A stretch of DNA of 64,000 nucleotides from Bog-473 sp963788585 (GTDB lineage Bacteria; Actinomycetota; Acidimicrobiia; Acidimicrobiales; RAAP-2), in the NCBI GenBank assembly GCA_963788585.1, contig CAWBHA010000003.1:1798001-1862000 (forward strand). The letters are read 5' to 3'. This document shows, piece after piece, positions 45,756-55,230 of this stretch. Position 1 is the stretch's first letter; each line of letters starts with the position of its first letter. The position numbers and the translations under genes are program-made. The notes beneath the pieces are model-generated. The model saw only the letters and a program-made list of their open reading frames with translations. It made no database searches and was not told the DNA's origin.

Positions 45756-46883
45756 TTGCTTGACCTCGATTTCGACCAGGAGCAGGAGCTACTGCGCCAG
45801 ACGGTGCGCGAGGTGCTCGCCCGCCACAGTTCCCTCGAGGTCGTCCGCCAGATGGAGGACGATCCGGTCGGCTATCCCGCCGCGCTCTGGACCCAGCTCG
45901 GCGAGCTCGACCTCATCGGGCTGTTGTTGCCGGAAGAGTACGGCGGCTCGGGTATGTCGCTCATCGAGGGGGTGGCGCTCTACGAGGAGCTGGGTCGGGC
46001 GCTCGCGCCCACGCCACACTTCGTGAGCGCGGTGCTGGGAGGCGGCGTGTTGGCCGTCGCGGGGAGCCGAACGCAGAAGGAACGCTGGCTGCGCGCCGTC
46101 ACCTCGGGGGACATCGTGGTGACACCGGCGTGGCTCGAACCCGAGAACGGATTCTCTCCCCGGGGCGTGGAGCTGCGGGCGGTCAGTCGGGGGACGGGCC
46201 TCAGCCTCTCAGGTGTGAAGCGCCACGTCGCCTTCGGGTCGGCGGCCGATCGGCTCCTCGTACTGGCCCGGACGGGTGACGCAGCGGAAGACATCGACCT
46301 GTTCCTGGTCGATCCCAGGGCACCGGGCGTGTCGCTGCGCCAGCAGTTCAGCATCGCCTCGGACACGCAGTACGAAGTCACCTTCTCGAGCGTGGCCGTG
46401 GGCGAGGAGGACCGTATCGGCCCGGCGGCGAGCGGCTGGGCCACCTGGCAAGAAGTCCTCGAACCGGCGTTGGTGTTGCTCGGCGCCCAGGCCGTGGGCG
46501 GGGCCCGCTACGCACTCGAAATCACCACTCAGTACGCCAAGGATCGCCATCAGTTCGACAAGCCGCTCGGCGCATTCCAGGCGCTGGCCCACAATCTCGC
46601 CGAGGCCGTCACGAATCTGGACGGGGCCGAGCAGCTGGTGCACGAAGCGGCCTGGGCGGGTGCGACGGGGCGGCCCCTCACGTCACTGGCCCCGATGGCC
46701 AAGCTCTCCGCTTGCAGCACCTTCCGCGACATCACGGCGATGGCTCAGCAGCTCTTCGGTGGCATCGGGTTCACGCTCGAATTCGACATCCAGCTCTATT
46801 TCCGCCGAGCCAAGCAGCAGCAGCTGATGTGGTGCAACGACCGCGTCCTCGAGGACGCGGTGGCGAGCGCCTTGCTCGACTGA
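45756..46883 (+). CDS. Acyl-CoA dehydrogenase, second of a pair
   Basis: 375 residues from TTG 45756 (LDLDFDQEQELLRQTVREVL). FAD-type dehydrogenase fold with LIGLLLPEEYGGSGMSLIE, VGGARYALEITTQYAKDRHQFDKPLGAFQ and MAQQLFGGIGFTLEFDIQLYFRRAK. It is diverged from the first copy and lacks the YEGT catalytic motif, as often seen in the second chain of alpha2beta2 ChsE-type enzymes. Last gene of the operon; the next gene starts 47 bases later and is unrelated. Confidence 0.9.
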   Translation: MLDLDFDQEQELLRQTVREVLARHSSLEVVRQMEDDPVGYPAALWTQLGELDLIGLLLPEEYGGSGMSLIEGVALYEELGRALAPTPHFVSAVLGGGVLAVAGSRTQKERWLRAVTSGDIVVTPAWLEPENGFSPRGVELRAVSRGTGLSLSGVKRHVAFGSAADRLLVLARTGDAAEDIDLFLVDPRAPGVSLRQQFSIASDTQYEVTFSSVAVGEEDRIGPAASGWATWQEVLEPALVLLGAQAVGGARYALEITTQYAKDRHQFDKPLGAFQALAHNLAEAVTNLDGAEQLVHEAAWAGATGRPLTSLAPMAKLSACSTFRDITAMAQQLFGGIGFTLEFDIQLYFRRAKQQQLMWCNDRVLEDAVASALLD

Positions 46884-46930
46884 GTCGTCGGTGGTCGGGC
46901 CTCGCCTCGACGGACGTCTGAGTCTCTTCT

Positions 46931-46960
46931 GTGCCGTCCTCTTCTGTGCCGTCCTCTTCT
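46931..46960. repeat. Two tandem 15-bp units at the 5' end of the YcaQ gene
   Basis: GTGCCGTCCTCTTCT occurs twice head-to-tail, with a partial third copy after. Each unit contains an in-frame GTG, giving alternative starts and a Pro-Ser-Ser-Ser repeat in the protein. Confidence 0.9.
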
Positions 46961-48175
46961 AAGCCGTCTCTCGCCCAGGGCGTCGAAACGCTCAGCATCG
47001 AGGAGGCGCGGCGTGTCGCGCTGTTTGCGCAGGGGCTACGGGGGGCGCGTGGCGTTGAAGGCGGGGTCCCGGCCATGCTCCGGCGGCTCGGTGCGGTGCA
47101 ACTCGACACGATCTCGGTGCTGGCCCGATCCCATGAGCTCGTGGCGTACGCCCGCTTGGGTGCCGTCGGGCGGGCCCGGGTGGAGCGCGCCTACTGGGGT
47201 CCCAGGAGCGAGACGTTCGAGTATTGGTCCCATGCGGCCTGCGTGCTCCCACTCGAGGACTGGCCGGCGTATGCCTTCAAACGCCGGGCGCGGCGGTCCA
47301 AGGGGAAGCGCTGGCACGTGCTGCACGAACGCGACAAGACGTGCGCCGAGGTGATGGCCCGTCTGCGGGCAGAGGGGCCGCTGACGGCCAACGAGCTGGG
47401 CGGGGCCAAGAGGGGCGGCGTCTGGTGGGACTGGTCCGACGTAAAGATCGCGGCGGAGTGGCTGCTCGACATCGGAGACCTCGTGGTGCGCACGCGGCGG
47501 GGCTTCCAGCGCGTCTACGACCTGACTGAGCGCGCCGTGCCGTCCGAGCTGCTTGGGGAGGATCGGACGGACGAGGCGTGCGCGGCGCAGCTGGTCGCCG
47601 CGGCAGGTGGCGCGCTCGGCGTCGCCACGGTCTCCGACCTCGCCGTGTACCACGGGCTTCCCAACCGGTTGGCGCAGAGCGTGCTCGCGAACGTTCCCCT
47701 GACCGAAGTCGCGGTGGAGGGCTGGCGTCAGCGCGCCTACGCCGACCCGGCTGCGCTGGCGGCGGCCTTGGGGAGGCGCGCCCGTGGGCGTAGCGTCCTG
47801 TTGTCGCCGTTCGACTCGCTCAACTGGTACCGCGACCGACTGGAGCGTCTGTTCGGCCTGCGCCATCGGATAGAGGCGTACACGCCCAAGGCGAAGCGAA
47901 CATTCGGTTACTTCGCCATGCCGGTGTTGGGTGGCACGGAGATCGTCGCGCTCGTCGATCCCGGGCGTCGGGGCGACGTGTTGGTGGCGAAGCAGGTGAC
48001 GCTCCTGCGGCCCGGCGCCGCTGGTCACGTGGTCCGGGCGTTGACCGAAGCGGCCTCGTGGGTCGGCTCCGCGTCCGTCGAGCTCGAGCGGGTCGACCCC
48101 CCGGCCGCGAGGACGCAATTGGATGGGCTCCTCGCGGCGACGCCCGTGGCGCGGGTGCACAGTGATCGGGCGTGA
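46931..48175 (+). CDS. YcaQ/AlkX-type winged-helix DNA glycosylase
   Basis: 414 residues by the first GTG. Conserved protein starts near LSIEEARRVALFAQGL (residue ~21), so GTG 46946 or a later start is possible. It belongs to the HTH_42 family whose E. coli member YcaQ unhooks DNA interstrand crosslinks. The family QxD catalytic motif is present in GAVQLDTISVLARSHELV. Also YWSHAACVLP, and LLSPFDSLNWYRDRLERLFG typical of the C-terminal part. Single gene, no DNA-repair neighbour. Confidence 0.87.
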   Translation: MPSSSVPSSSKPSLAQGVETLSIEEARRVALFAQGLRGARGVEGGVPAMLRRLGAVQLDTISVLARSHELVAYARLGAVGRARVERAYWGPRSETFEYWSHAACVLPLEDWPAYAFKRRARRSKGKRWHVLHERDKTCAEVMARLRAEGPLTANELGGAKRGGVWWDWSDVKIAAEWLLDIGDLVVRTRRGFQRVYDLTERAVPSELLGEDRTDEACAAQLVAAAGGALGVATVSDLAVYHGLPNRLAQSVLANVPLTEVAVEGWRQRAYADPAALAAALGRRARGRSVLLSPFDSLNWYRDRLERLFGLRHRIEAYTPKAKRTFGYFAMPVLGGTEIVALVDPGRRGDVLVAKQVTLLRPGAAGHVVRALTEAASWVGSASVELERVDPPAARTQLDGLLAATPVARVHSDRA

Positions 48176-48179
48176 ATGC

Positions 48180-49060
48180 TCACCCGGATGCGTAGCGCGC
48201 CGCGATCTCCTCGAATGTCTTGAACTGGCCGCCGTAAGGCCCCGTCTGAGCCGGGTGGTGCAGCACGAACTGGTCGAAGCCCAACTCGGCGTAGGGACCG
48301 GCCAACTCGTCGAACTGGGCTGGTGACTCGATAATGGGCTCGGTGGGGATCCACAGAAGAACCTTGCCGATACTTGAGGGGTGGCGACCCACTTCCATGC
48401 ACGCCGCGTCTAGAGCGCGCGCTGAGTGCGTGCCGAGTCAAGGATCGTTGCCAACGTACGCTCGGGCGCGGCCGTCGGTCCGACGGTCACCCATTGGCTG
48501 CCGTACGTTGCCGCCAGCCGCATGCCCTTCGCGCCGCCCGCGGCGATGGTGAGCGGGAATGGTCGCTGTACGGCGCCCGGAGTGCTCGGCGCCTCGTAGG
48601 CCGCGTAACGTGCCGTCCGCAGCGTCGTGCGCGTCGCAGGTTCCCCCGAGACGATCGGCTGGAGGATCTCGAGGAACTCGCCGAAATGCGCCAGACGCTC
48701 TGCGGGCGACCACGGCTCCTGGCCGAACGCCCTGGCGTCGGGTCCCTCGCTGCCCGGTCCGAGGCCGAGGTCGAATCGCCCGTCGCTGAGGTCGTCGAGC
48801 GCCAGAGCGTCCCGTGCGAGGGTGACGGGATGGCGGAAGTTTGGTGTCGCGACGAGGGTTCCCAGCCGGATCCGGTTGGTGACCCCGGCCGCAGCCGCCA
48901 GCACCGGGACCGCGGCGTGCCAGGGCCCGTCGGGCATGCCTCCCCAACGGATGTGGTCGTAGGTCCACGCCGTGCAGAAGCCTGCCGCATCGGCCCATTC
49001 CCACTGCCGGCGTGCATCGGTCCAGCGATCAGAGGGCAAGATGACGAGGCCGACGCGCAT
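48180..49060 (-). CDS. Luciferase-like (LLM) flavin-dependent oxidoreductase (one frameshift)
   Basis: About 293 residues. TIM-barrel LLM family, probably F420- or FMN-using. MRVGLVILPSDRWTDARRQW, RIRLGTLVATPNFRHP, DLSDGRFDLGLGPGSE and LTIAAGGAKGMRLAATYG are standard. A break near 48415 creates an early stop after SARTQRAL; the C-terminal 72 residues (EVGRHPSSIGKVLLW through FKTFEEIAARYASG) continue in another frame. Convergent with the YcaQ gene, 4 bases apart. Substrate unknown. Confidence 0.83.
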
Positions 49061-49094
49061 CGGCCGAAGCTAGCCCGCCAACTACGGTGTCGGC

Positions 49095-49901
49095 GTGGCC
49101 AACGAGGCAGAGGCTCGCCGATGGAACGACGAGCGTTGGGCCACCGCCTGGCCGAAGCGCGAGCGTCTGACCGAGACCGTGTCGCCGTACCTGCTGCGGC
49201 ATGTCGCCGGCCGGCCCGGCCAGCGCGTGTGCGACGTCGGGTGTGGCGGCGGGGGCCTGACCATCGAGCTGGCAAACGCGGTGTCCCCGGGCGGCGCAGC
49301 GCTCGGCGTCGACCTCTCTGCGCCGCTGTTGGACCTGGCTCGGCGCCGAGCCGCCGAGGCGGGGTCACCTGCGGAGTTCGTCCAACTCGACGTGCAGGTC
49401 GACGCCCTCGACCAGGATCCGTACGACACGGTCGTGAGCCAATTCGGGGTCATGTTCTTCGACGAGCCGACGAAGGCCCTCGGGCGCATCCGACGCCTAG
49501 CGGTCGACGGCGGGCGTCTTGTCTTTGCCTGCTGGCAGGGGGTCGAGCGCAATCCGTGGCACATCGGCACGGCACTACGCCCGCTGGCGCCGCGACCGCC
49601 CACCCCGCCCCCGGGGAAGAGCCCTGTCGGCCCGTTCGCGTTCGGCGACGAGGAGTACGTCGACGAGCTCCTCGAGGGCGCGGGATTCGTCGGCGTGTCC
49701 TGCACGCCGTACGAGACCCACGTGCGGGCGCCCGCCAGCGCGGTGTTCGACCGGACGCTCCTCCCCCTCATGGGGATCGGCCCGGATCGTGAGGCAGAAG
49801 CCCTTGCCCTGGTGGAGCGGCACCTCCAGCGGTTCGCGGTGGGGGAGGACGAGTATGAGTACCCGCTCGCATTCTTCGTCTTCGTCGCAGTGAATCCTTA
49901 G
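49095..49901 (+). CDS. SAM-dependent methyltransferase (class I)
   Basis: 268 residues, GTG start 49095, divergent from the LLM gene with a 34-base gap. SAM site VCDVGCGGGGLTIELA near residue 45-60, then the acidic loop LGVDLSAPLLDLAR and VQLDVQVDALD. FDEPTKALGRIRRLAVDGG is the post-I motif usual in UbiE/COQ5-like methyltransferases. Substrate unknown. Likely co-transcribed with the DUF3052 gene 3 bases downstream. Confidence 0.86.
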   Translation: MANEAEARRWNDERWATAWPKRERLTETVSPYLLRHVAGRPGQRVCDVGCGGGGLTIELANAVSPGGAALGVDLSAPLLDLARRRAAEAGSPAEFVQLDVQVDALDQDPYDTVVSQFGVMFFDEPTKALGRIRRLAVDGGRLVFACWQGVERNPWHIGTALRPLAPRPPTPPPGKSPVGPFAFGDEEYVDELLEGAGFVGVSCTPYETHVRAPASAVFDRTLLPLMGIGPDREAEALALVERHLQRFAVGEDEYEYPLAFFVFVAVNP

Positions 49902-49904
49902 GGC

Positions 49905-50303
49905 ATGGCCGGGTACAGCGGGACACCGCTGCCCAAGAAGCTCGGCATCACCCAAGGTGCATCGGTCGCGCTCATCGGGGCGCCTGAGGGGGTCATCGGC
50001 GGCATCCCCAAGGGGGTAGCGGTCAAGCGCCAGGCGCGCGGGTCCGCCGATGTCGTCGTGGCGTTCTTCACGCGACGGGAGGACCTGGAGCGGCGGATCG
50101 AGGCCCTGGGAAGGATGATCTTCCCGTCCGGAGGGCTCTGGATCGCCTGGCCCAAGCGCGCCTCGGGTGTCGCCACCAGCGTCGACGACGAGGTCGTGCG
50201 CGCCGTCGCGCTGCCTCTCGGGTTGGTCGACAACAAGGTCTGTGCCATCGACTCGACCTGGTCGGGCCTGCGCCTCGTGTGGCGCCGAGACCGCCGCTCG
50301 TAG
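49905..50303 (+). CDS. DUF3052 family protein
   Basis: 132 residues. GYSGTPLPKKLGITQGASVAL is the family start; VVVAFFTRREDLERRIEAL and GLWIAWPKRASG follow. Small soluble protein family common in actinobacteria, function not known. Three bases after the methyltransferase stop. Confidence 0.8.
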   Translation: MAGYSGTPLPKKLGITQGASVALIGAPEGVIGGIPKGVAVKRQARGSADVVVAFFTRREDLERRIEALGRMIFPSGGLWIAWPKRASGVATSVDDEVVRAVALPLGLVDNKVCAIDSTWSGLRLVWRRDRRS

Positions 50304-50603
50304 TCGGGCCCGGCGCGGGGCCGACTCACTGTCCGCTCGAAGGCCAAGGGGCGCCCACCACCTCACTGCCGCGTCTCTCGCGTAGAGAGGGAGCCGGAAC
50401 CACCTCGTGCCGCCATATACAGGCAAAACGAGATCCCCAGAATTTGGCGTATACCTCCGGAACAAGCCCCGACCTTCGCGAGCACCCGGCCGAGCGACTG
50501 CGGGAGATCGTCGGCCGACTCGTTTCGGCGACCGTTCAGCGGCGGGAGGGCGGTGTCCTGCCGCGAGCTTGTAGCGACTGAAGGTGCAGGTTTCCTCCTT
50601 CGT
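50304..50603. other. Non-coding convergent region sharing an element with 19597-19616
   Basis: 300 bases, no credible gene. Contains a small hairpin (CTCTCGCGTAGAGAG near 50373-50387), relatively AT-rich words (CCATATAC, GGCGTATACC) and CGTTTCGGCGACCGTTCAG at 50521-50539, which differs from 19597-19616 by one missing G. Lies between DUF3052 and lepB 3' ends. Confidence 0.55.
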
Positions 50604-51239
50604 CTAGAAGAACCCGATCCGTCCCAGCGGCCAGACCCGCATGTCGACCTTGCCGACGATCGTCGATTCCGGAACCGGGCCCCAGTAACGGCTGTCGCAC
50701 GATTCCATCCGATTGTCCCCCATGACGTAGACGTCCCCGCTGGGGATCCGGAAGGCGCGGTGGAGCGCATAGCCCGCGTCGGAGGGCCCGGGGTAGGTCT
50801 CCGCCTGGTCCTGGGGGGGTAACCACGGTTCGGCCAAGACGCGCCCGTTGATGGAGACGCGCCCGTTGGTCAAGGAGATGGTCTCGCCCGGCAGGCCGAT
50901 CACGCGCTTGACGAGGTCGGCCACCCGCGGGCCCGCACAATCTTCCGCTGGCGGGGTCGAGAACACGATGATGTCGGATCGATCGACGCCGTGCAGGTGG
51001 TAGCTCAGCTTGTCCACGAGAATGCGGTCGCCGATCTGCAAGGTCGGCTCCATGGAGCCCGACGGGATTGAATAGGTCGCCACGACAAACGTACGCAGAA
51101 GGACGGCGACGACGATCGCCACCACCACGACGGCGACGAGTTCGACGACCCAGCGTCCGCTCTGCGGCTTGGTGGACGGCTCGGATTGAGGACCAGGCAC
51201 CGGGACCGCCCCTTGGCTCGGCTCGTCGTCGGCGTCCAT
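50604..51239 (-). CDS. lepB: Signal peptidase I
   Basis: 211 residues. Membrane serine protease that removes signal peptides of exported proteins. One N-terminal membrane helix (WVVELVAVVVVAIVVAVLLRTF), catalytic Ser in YSIPSGSMEPTLQIGD, catalytic Lys in DLVKRVIGLPGE, and box E GDNRMESCDSRYWGPV. ATG 51239 (MDADDEPSQ) chosen; GTG 51284 would add 15 residues. Monocistronic. Confidence 0.94.
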   Translation of the reverse strand: MDADDEPSQGAVPVPGPQSEPSTKPQSGRWVVELVAVVVVAIVVAVLLRTFVVATYSIPSGSMEPTLQIGDRILVDKLSYHLHGVDRSDIIVFSTPPAEDCAGPRVADLVKRVIGLPGETISLTNGRVSINGRVLAEPWLPPQDQAETYPGPSDAGYALHRAFRIPSGDVYVMGDNRMESCDSRYWGPVPESTIVGKVDMRVWPLGRIGFF

Positions 51240-51423
51240 GGTTCGTGAAGTATTACCCGGCGCCTGGTGTGAGCCGGTCACCACGAAACGGACACGGCCG
51301 GGGCAGTCGATGGCGCCGGGGCCGGTCCCACGACCATCGGTTTCTCGTAGGACGCAGGCTGCCGGGTTGCGCCGTGATCGAATCGATCCACCCTTTTCGA
51401 AACGTCCGAAGAGGTCGAGCCGG

Positions 51424-53090
51424 CTAGTGAGCGACGCCGACGGGCGGACGCCCGTTGGCCGCCAGCCCGGCGGCCAACGTGACCCGGTCGTCCTCGCGCA
51501 GGGGCACGAATGTCAGTTCCGCGCTCTCGAGGGGGCGCCACCACACCGGTTCGTCGCAGACCCAGCCCTCGGCTCGCAGGCCCACTTTGGTCACCTTGCC
51601 AGTGGCGGTCTGAGGGAGCGAGGCCGAGACGCGCACGTAGCGCGGCAGCCATTTGGGACCCAGGTCGGGTTGTGCGGCCAGCCAGGCCGCGAAGACGGCC
51701 GGGTCGAAGGAGCGTCCGGGCACCATCTCGACGGCCACCATCACCTGGTCACCGGCGCCCGACGCCGTGTCAGGGACCGGATAGACGGCGGTGACGGCGA
51801 GATCGGGGTTGCGCGACAGCACGGCTTCGACGGGGCCGGCGGCAAAGTTCTCCGAGTCGACGCGTAGCCAGTCGCCGCTCCGCCCCGCGAAGTAGAAGAA
51901 GCCGTCTTCGTCCACGTAGCCGAGGTCGCCCGTCCAGTACCAGCCGCCACGCAGGCGGTCGCGCTCGGCGTCCTCGCGCCGGTAATATCCCTCGAAGCTC
52001 CCGCGCCCGCTGCGATTGACGATCTCGCCGATCGCCTCGCCTGCGTTGAGCAGCCTCCCCTCGGAGTCGAAGCGCGCCGGCGTGCAGACTTCGCCCGTCT
52101 CAGGGCTGATCACCGCCAGGTCGACCCCGTCCACCGGCTTGCCGAGCGCGCCCTTCGGCATGCCCAGCACCGGGTTCACCGCCGCCCCACCCTCGCTCTG
52201 GCCGTACCCTTCGATGAGGTAGCACCCGAAGCGCTTGCGAAAGCGGCCCCGGTCCCGCACCGACGCCTCCGTCCCAAACGCGCTCTTCAGCGTGTTGTCG
52301 GCGTCGTCGGGCCGCTCCGGCGTGGCCAGGATGTAGGCGATGGCCTTGCCGACGTAGCTGAACTTGGTCGCGCCGAAGTGGCGCACGTCGTCGAGGAAGG
52401 CCGACGCACTGAAGCGCGCTCGCACTGCGATGGCTGCGCCCACCATCACGGACGGGCCCCACAACGCCATGAGCGCGTTGCCGTGGAACAGCGGCATCGG
52501 GCAGTAACAGACGTCCTCAGCCGTGTAGCCGTAGCCCGGCGCCGCCACCTGGGCGATCCCGGCCAGCCGGCCCTGGGTGCAGCGGACCGCTTTGGGTGCG
52601 CCCGTCGTCCCCGAGGTGAAGATCAAGAGGAAGAGGGATTCCTCCCGCACGTCGTCCGCGTTGTCGACGAGCGCCCGCGCCGCCGCACCGCCCGCGAACT
52701 CCGCCAGGAGCGCCTCATAGCGCGCGGAGCCGGTGACGAGGATGTGGTCCTCGCCCACGCCGAGGTCCAAACCCTCGAGCAGATCCGCGCCTTCGGGATC
52801 GGTGACGATCATGGCGCAGTCGGTCGCGCGCACGTCCGCCGCCAGGGCCTCACCACGCCGGGTCGGGTTGATCCCGACGACGGCCGCGCCCGCCAGGCCG
52901 GCGCCGTTGAGCCAGAACAGGTACTCCGGACCGTTGGGCAGGAGCACGCCGATGTGGGGCAGGTCGCCGCCGAAGAGCGAGCGCGCCAGCGCGCCGCGGC
53001 GGCGCCGGCCTGCACGGCCTCGCGCCAGCTCCACCGATCGTCGGCGGCCAACACCCCGGTGCGGTCGTCCTCGGCGCGGGCGGCGAGCAT
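51424..53090 (-). CDS. Acyl-CoA synthetase / AMP-binding enzyme (one frameshift)
   Basis: About 555 residues. Activates a carboxylic acid to its CoA thioester via an acyl-adenylate. AMP motif LLIFTSGTTGAPKAVRCTQG, GYGQSEGG, YWTGDLGYVDEDGFFYF, and C-terminal catalytic Lys in TATGKVTKVGL. A break near 53005 separates the N-terminal VAAMLAARAEDDRTGVLAAD from GALARSLFGGDLPHIGVLLPNG. The start is placed at ATG 53090; a few more codons upstream look homologous, so a non-ATG start overlapping the previous stop is likely. Follows the 2-hydroxyacid oxidase gene directly. Resembles FadD17-type steroid/fatty acid ligases. Confidence 0.87.
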
Positions 53091-53104
53091 GGCCGCGACG
53101 GTGG

Positions 53105-54296
53105 TCAGGGGAGGGACCCTTCGAGAGCCCAGCCTGGCGTCCGACGCACCAGGCTGCGGTCGAGCGCGCCGATCGTGGGGGTGCCGACCAAGGCCATGGT
53201 GCGACGCAACTCCGTTTCGTACCAGCGCAACAGGCCGGCCACGCCGTCGGCGCCGCCGGTGGCCAGCGCCCACAGGGACGGCCGGCCGATCAGTGCGGCC
53301 CGGGCCCCGAGCGCCAGCGCCTTGGCCACGTCAGGACCGCGGCGGACGCCGCCGTCGACGTAGACCTCCGCCCGCCCGGCCACCGCGTCGACGATCTCCG
53401 GCAGGATGTCTGCCGTCGGCGGCGCGTCGGCCAGCTGGCGTGCGCCGTGGTTGGACACCACGATGGCCGCCGCTCCCGCGTCCACGCACCGCACGGCGTC
53501 GTCGGCGCGCTGCACTCCCTTGGCCACGACCGGCAGCGCGCTCAGCCCCGCCAGCCAGACGATGTCGTCGGGCGTGAGCGCGGGTTCGAACTCGTTGGTC
53601 ACCACGGCCATGAACCCACCCTCGCGTGCGCTGCCCGTGCTGTCGCCGGCGAGATTCGGCAGGGCGAGGTCGTCGGGCAGGCGGACGCCCGTGCGCCATT
53701 CCCGCAGGCGGAGTCCGGATACCGGCGTGTCCACCGTCAGGACCAGCGCCCCGTAGCCATGCGCGGCGGCCCGGTGTACGAGCTCCGCCGTGCGGGTCCG
53801 CTCGCGGCAGGATGTAGACCTGCATCCAGCGCGGTGCGTCCGGTGCGGCGGAAGCCACGTCCTCGAGGGCGCAGGTGGAGAGCGAGGAGAGGATGAGCAG
53901 CGCGCCCGCGGCGGCGGCACCCCGGGCCGTCGCCACTTCGCCCTCGGCGTGGGCCAGCCCCTGAATCGCCGTGGGCGCCACCGCGACCGGCAGGCGCACC
54001 GGCGTCCCCAGCAGGGTGGTGTCGGTGCAGACTCCGTCGATGCCGGCCAGCACCCGCGGGTGGAGCTGCCAGTGGCCCCAGGCGGCCACGTTGCCCTCGA
54101 GCAGGCGCTCGTCGTCGGCTCCGCCCGAGTAGTAGGCGTAGGTCATCTCGCCGATGACGTGGCGGGCCTCCTGCTCGAGGTCCTCCAGTGAGAGGTCGGT
54201 GACCAGGGGCGCCGGCTCGCGCACTCCGACGTCACCGGCCCCCGGGTTGCGCCCCGAAGTGCTGGTCCTGGCAGGATGAGCGGGCACGGGCCGCAT
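53105..54296 (-). CDS. FMN-dependent alpha-hydroxy-acid oxidase/dehydrogenase (one frameshift)
   Basis: About 395 residues. LldD/glycolate oxidase family: DLSLEDLEQEARHVIGEMTYAYYSGGADDE, VAVAPTAIQGLAHAEGE, then after a break near 53808 VLTVDTPVSGLRLREWRTG, LPVVAKGVQRADDAVRCVDAG (FMN-binding Lys), VSNHGARQLADAPPT with the catalytic His, and VDGGVRRGPDVAKALALGARA. The start is uncertain: GTG 54308, ATG 54296 or GTG 54224. Adjacent to an acyl-CoA synthetase; substrate could be lactate or a longer 2-hydroxyacid. Confidence 0.86.
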
Positions 54297-54335
54297 GGTA
54301 GGCGGCACGGCTGATCGTGGACAGACGGAGGTGCG

Positions 54336-55211
54336 GTGCGTTTCTCTTATGCGGAATCGATGACGGACCCGTCCTTCTACCTGCCCCTGGCCCAGGCCGC
54401 GGAGGCGGCCGGTTACGACTCCATGGTCGTGCCCGACAGCATCTGCTACCCCGAGTACTCCGACACGACGTATCCGTTCAACCCCGACGGGTCACGGGAG
54501 TTCCTCGAGGACAAGCCGTTCCTCGAGCCGTTCTCGCTCATTCCGGCCATGGGGGCGGTCACCGACCGGATCCGCTTCGTCACCTTCGTGGTCAAGCTCC
54601 CGATCCGCCAGCCGGTCCTGATCGCCAAGCAGGTCAGCTCCACCGCCGTGCTCACGGACAACCGCCTTCTCCTCGGCGTGGGCACGAGCCCGTGGCCCGA
54701 GGACTACGAGATCTGCGGCGTGCCCTGGGAGCGCCGGGGCAGACGCATGGATGAGGAGATCGCCGTCATGCGCGGGCTCATGGCCGGCGGTTTCTTCGAG
54801 TTCCACGGCGAGATCTTCGACGTGCCTTCCATCAAGATGTGCCCGACGCCGAGCCGCCCCGTACCGATCCTGATCGGCGGCCACCACCAGGCCGCATTGC
54901 AGCGGGCGGCTCGCGACGGCGACGGGTGGCTGCACGGCGGTGGCGACCCGGCCGATTTGCCGGGCCTCCTGGCGCGTCTCGCCCAGTTGCGCGCGGAATA
55001 CGGGACCGAGCACGAGCCCTTCGAGGTGCACGTCATCTCCACAGACGCCTACAGCCCCGACGGCGTCAAGCGCCTGGAAGAGCTCGGTGTCACCGACGTC
55101 ATCGTCGGCTTTCGCTGGCCCTACACCACCGAGCACGACACCGAGCCGCTGCAGACGAAGATCGACAGCCTGCAACGCTTCGCGGACGACGTGATCGACA
55201 AGGTTCGCTGA
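54336..55211 (+). CDS. LLM-class F420-dependent oxidoreductase
   Basis: 291 residues from GTG 54336. RFSYAESMTDPSFYLPLAQAAEAAGYDSMVVPDS, RIRFVTFVVKLPIRQP, DNRLLLGVGTSPWPEDYEICG, PVPILIGGHHQAALQRAARDGDGW are family motifs (each short piece visible in order). Starts a plus-strand run of four genes (LLM, SnoaL-like, OB-fold, thiolase), spaced 19, 5 and -4 bases, so the oxidation step is likely part of the same acyl-CoA or steroid pathway. Confidence 0.88.
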   Translation: MRFSYAESMTDPSFYLPLAQAAEAAGYDSMVVPDSICYPEYSDTTYPFNPDGSREFLEDKPFLEPFSLIPAMGAVTDRIRFVTFVVKLPIRQPVLIAKQVSSTAVLTDNRLLLGVGTSPWPEDYEICGVPWERRGRRMDEEIAVMRGLMAGGFFEFHGEIFDVPSIKMCPTPSRPVPILIGGHHQAALQRAARDGDGWLHGGGDPADLPGLLARLAQLRAEYGTEHEPFEVHVISTDAYSPDGVKRLEELGVTDVIVGFRWPYTTEHDTEPLQTKIDSLQRFADDVIDKVR

Positions 55212-55230
55212 AAGGGAAGGAGGGGACGAC

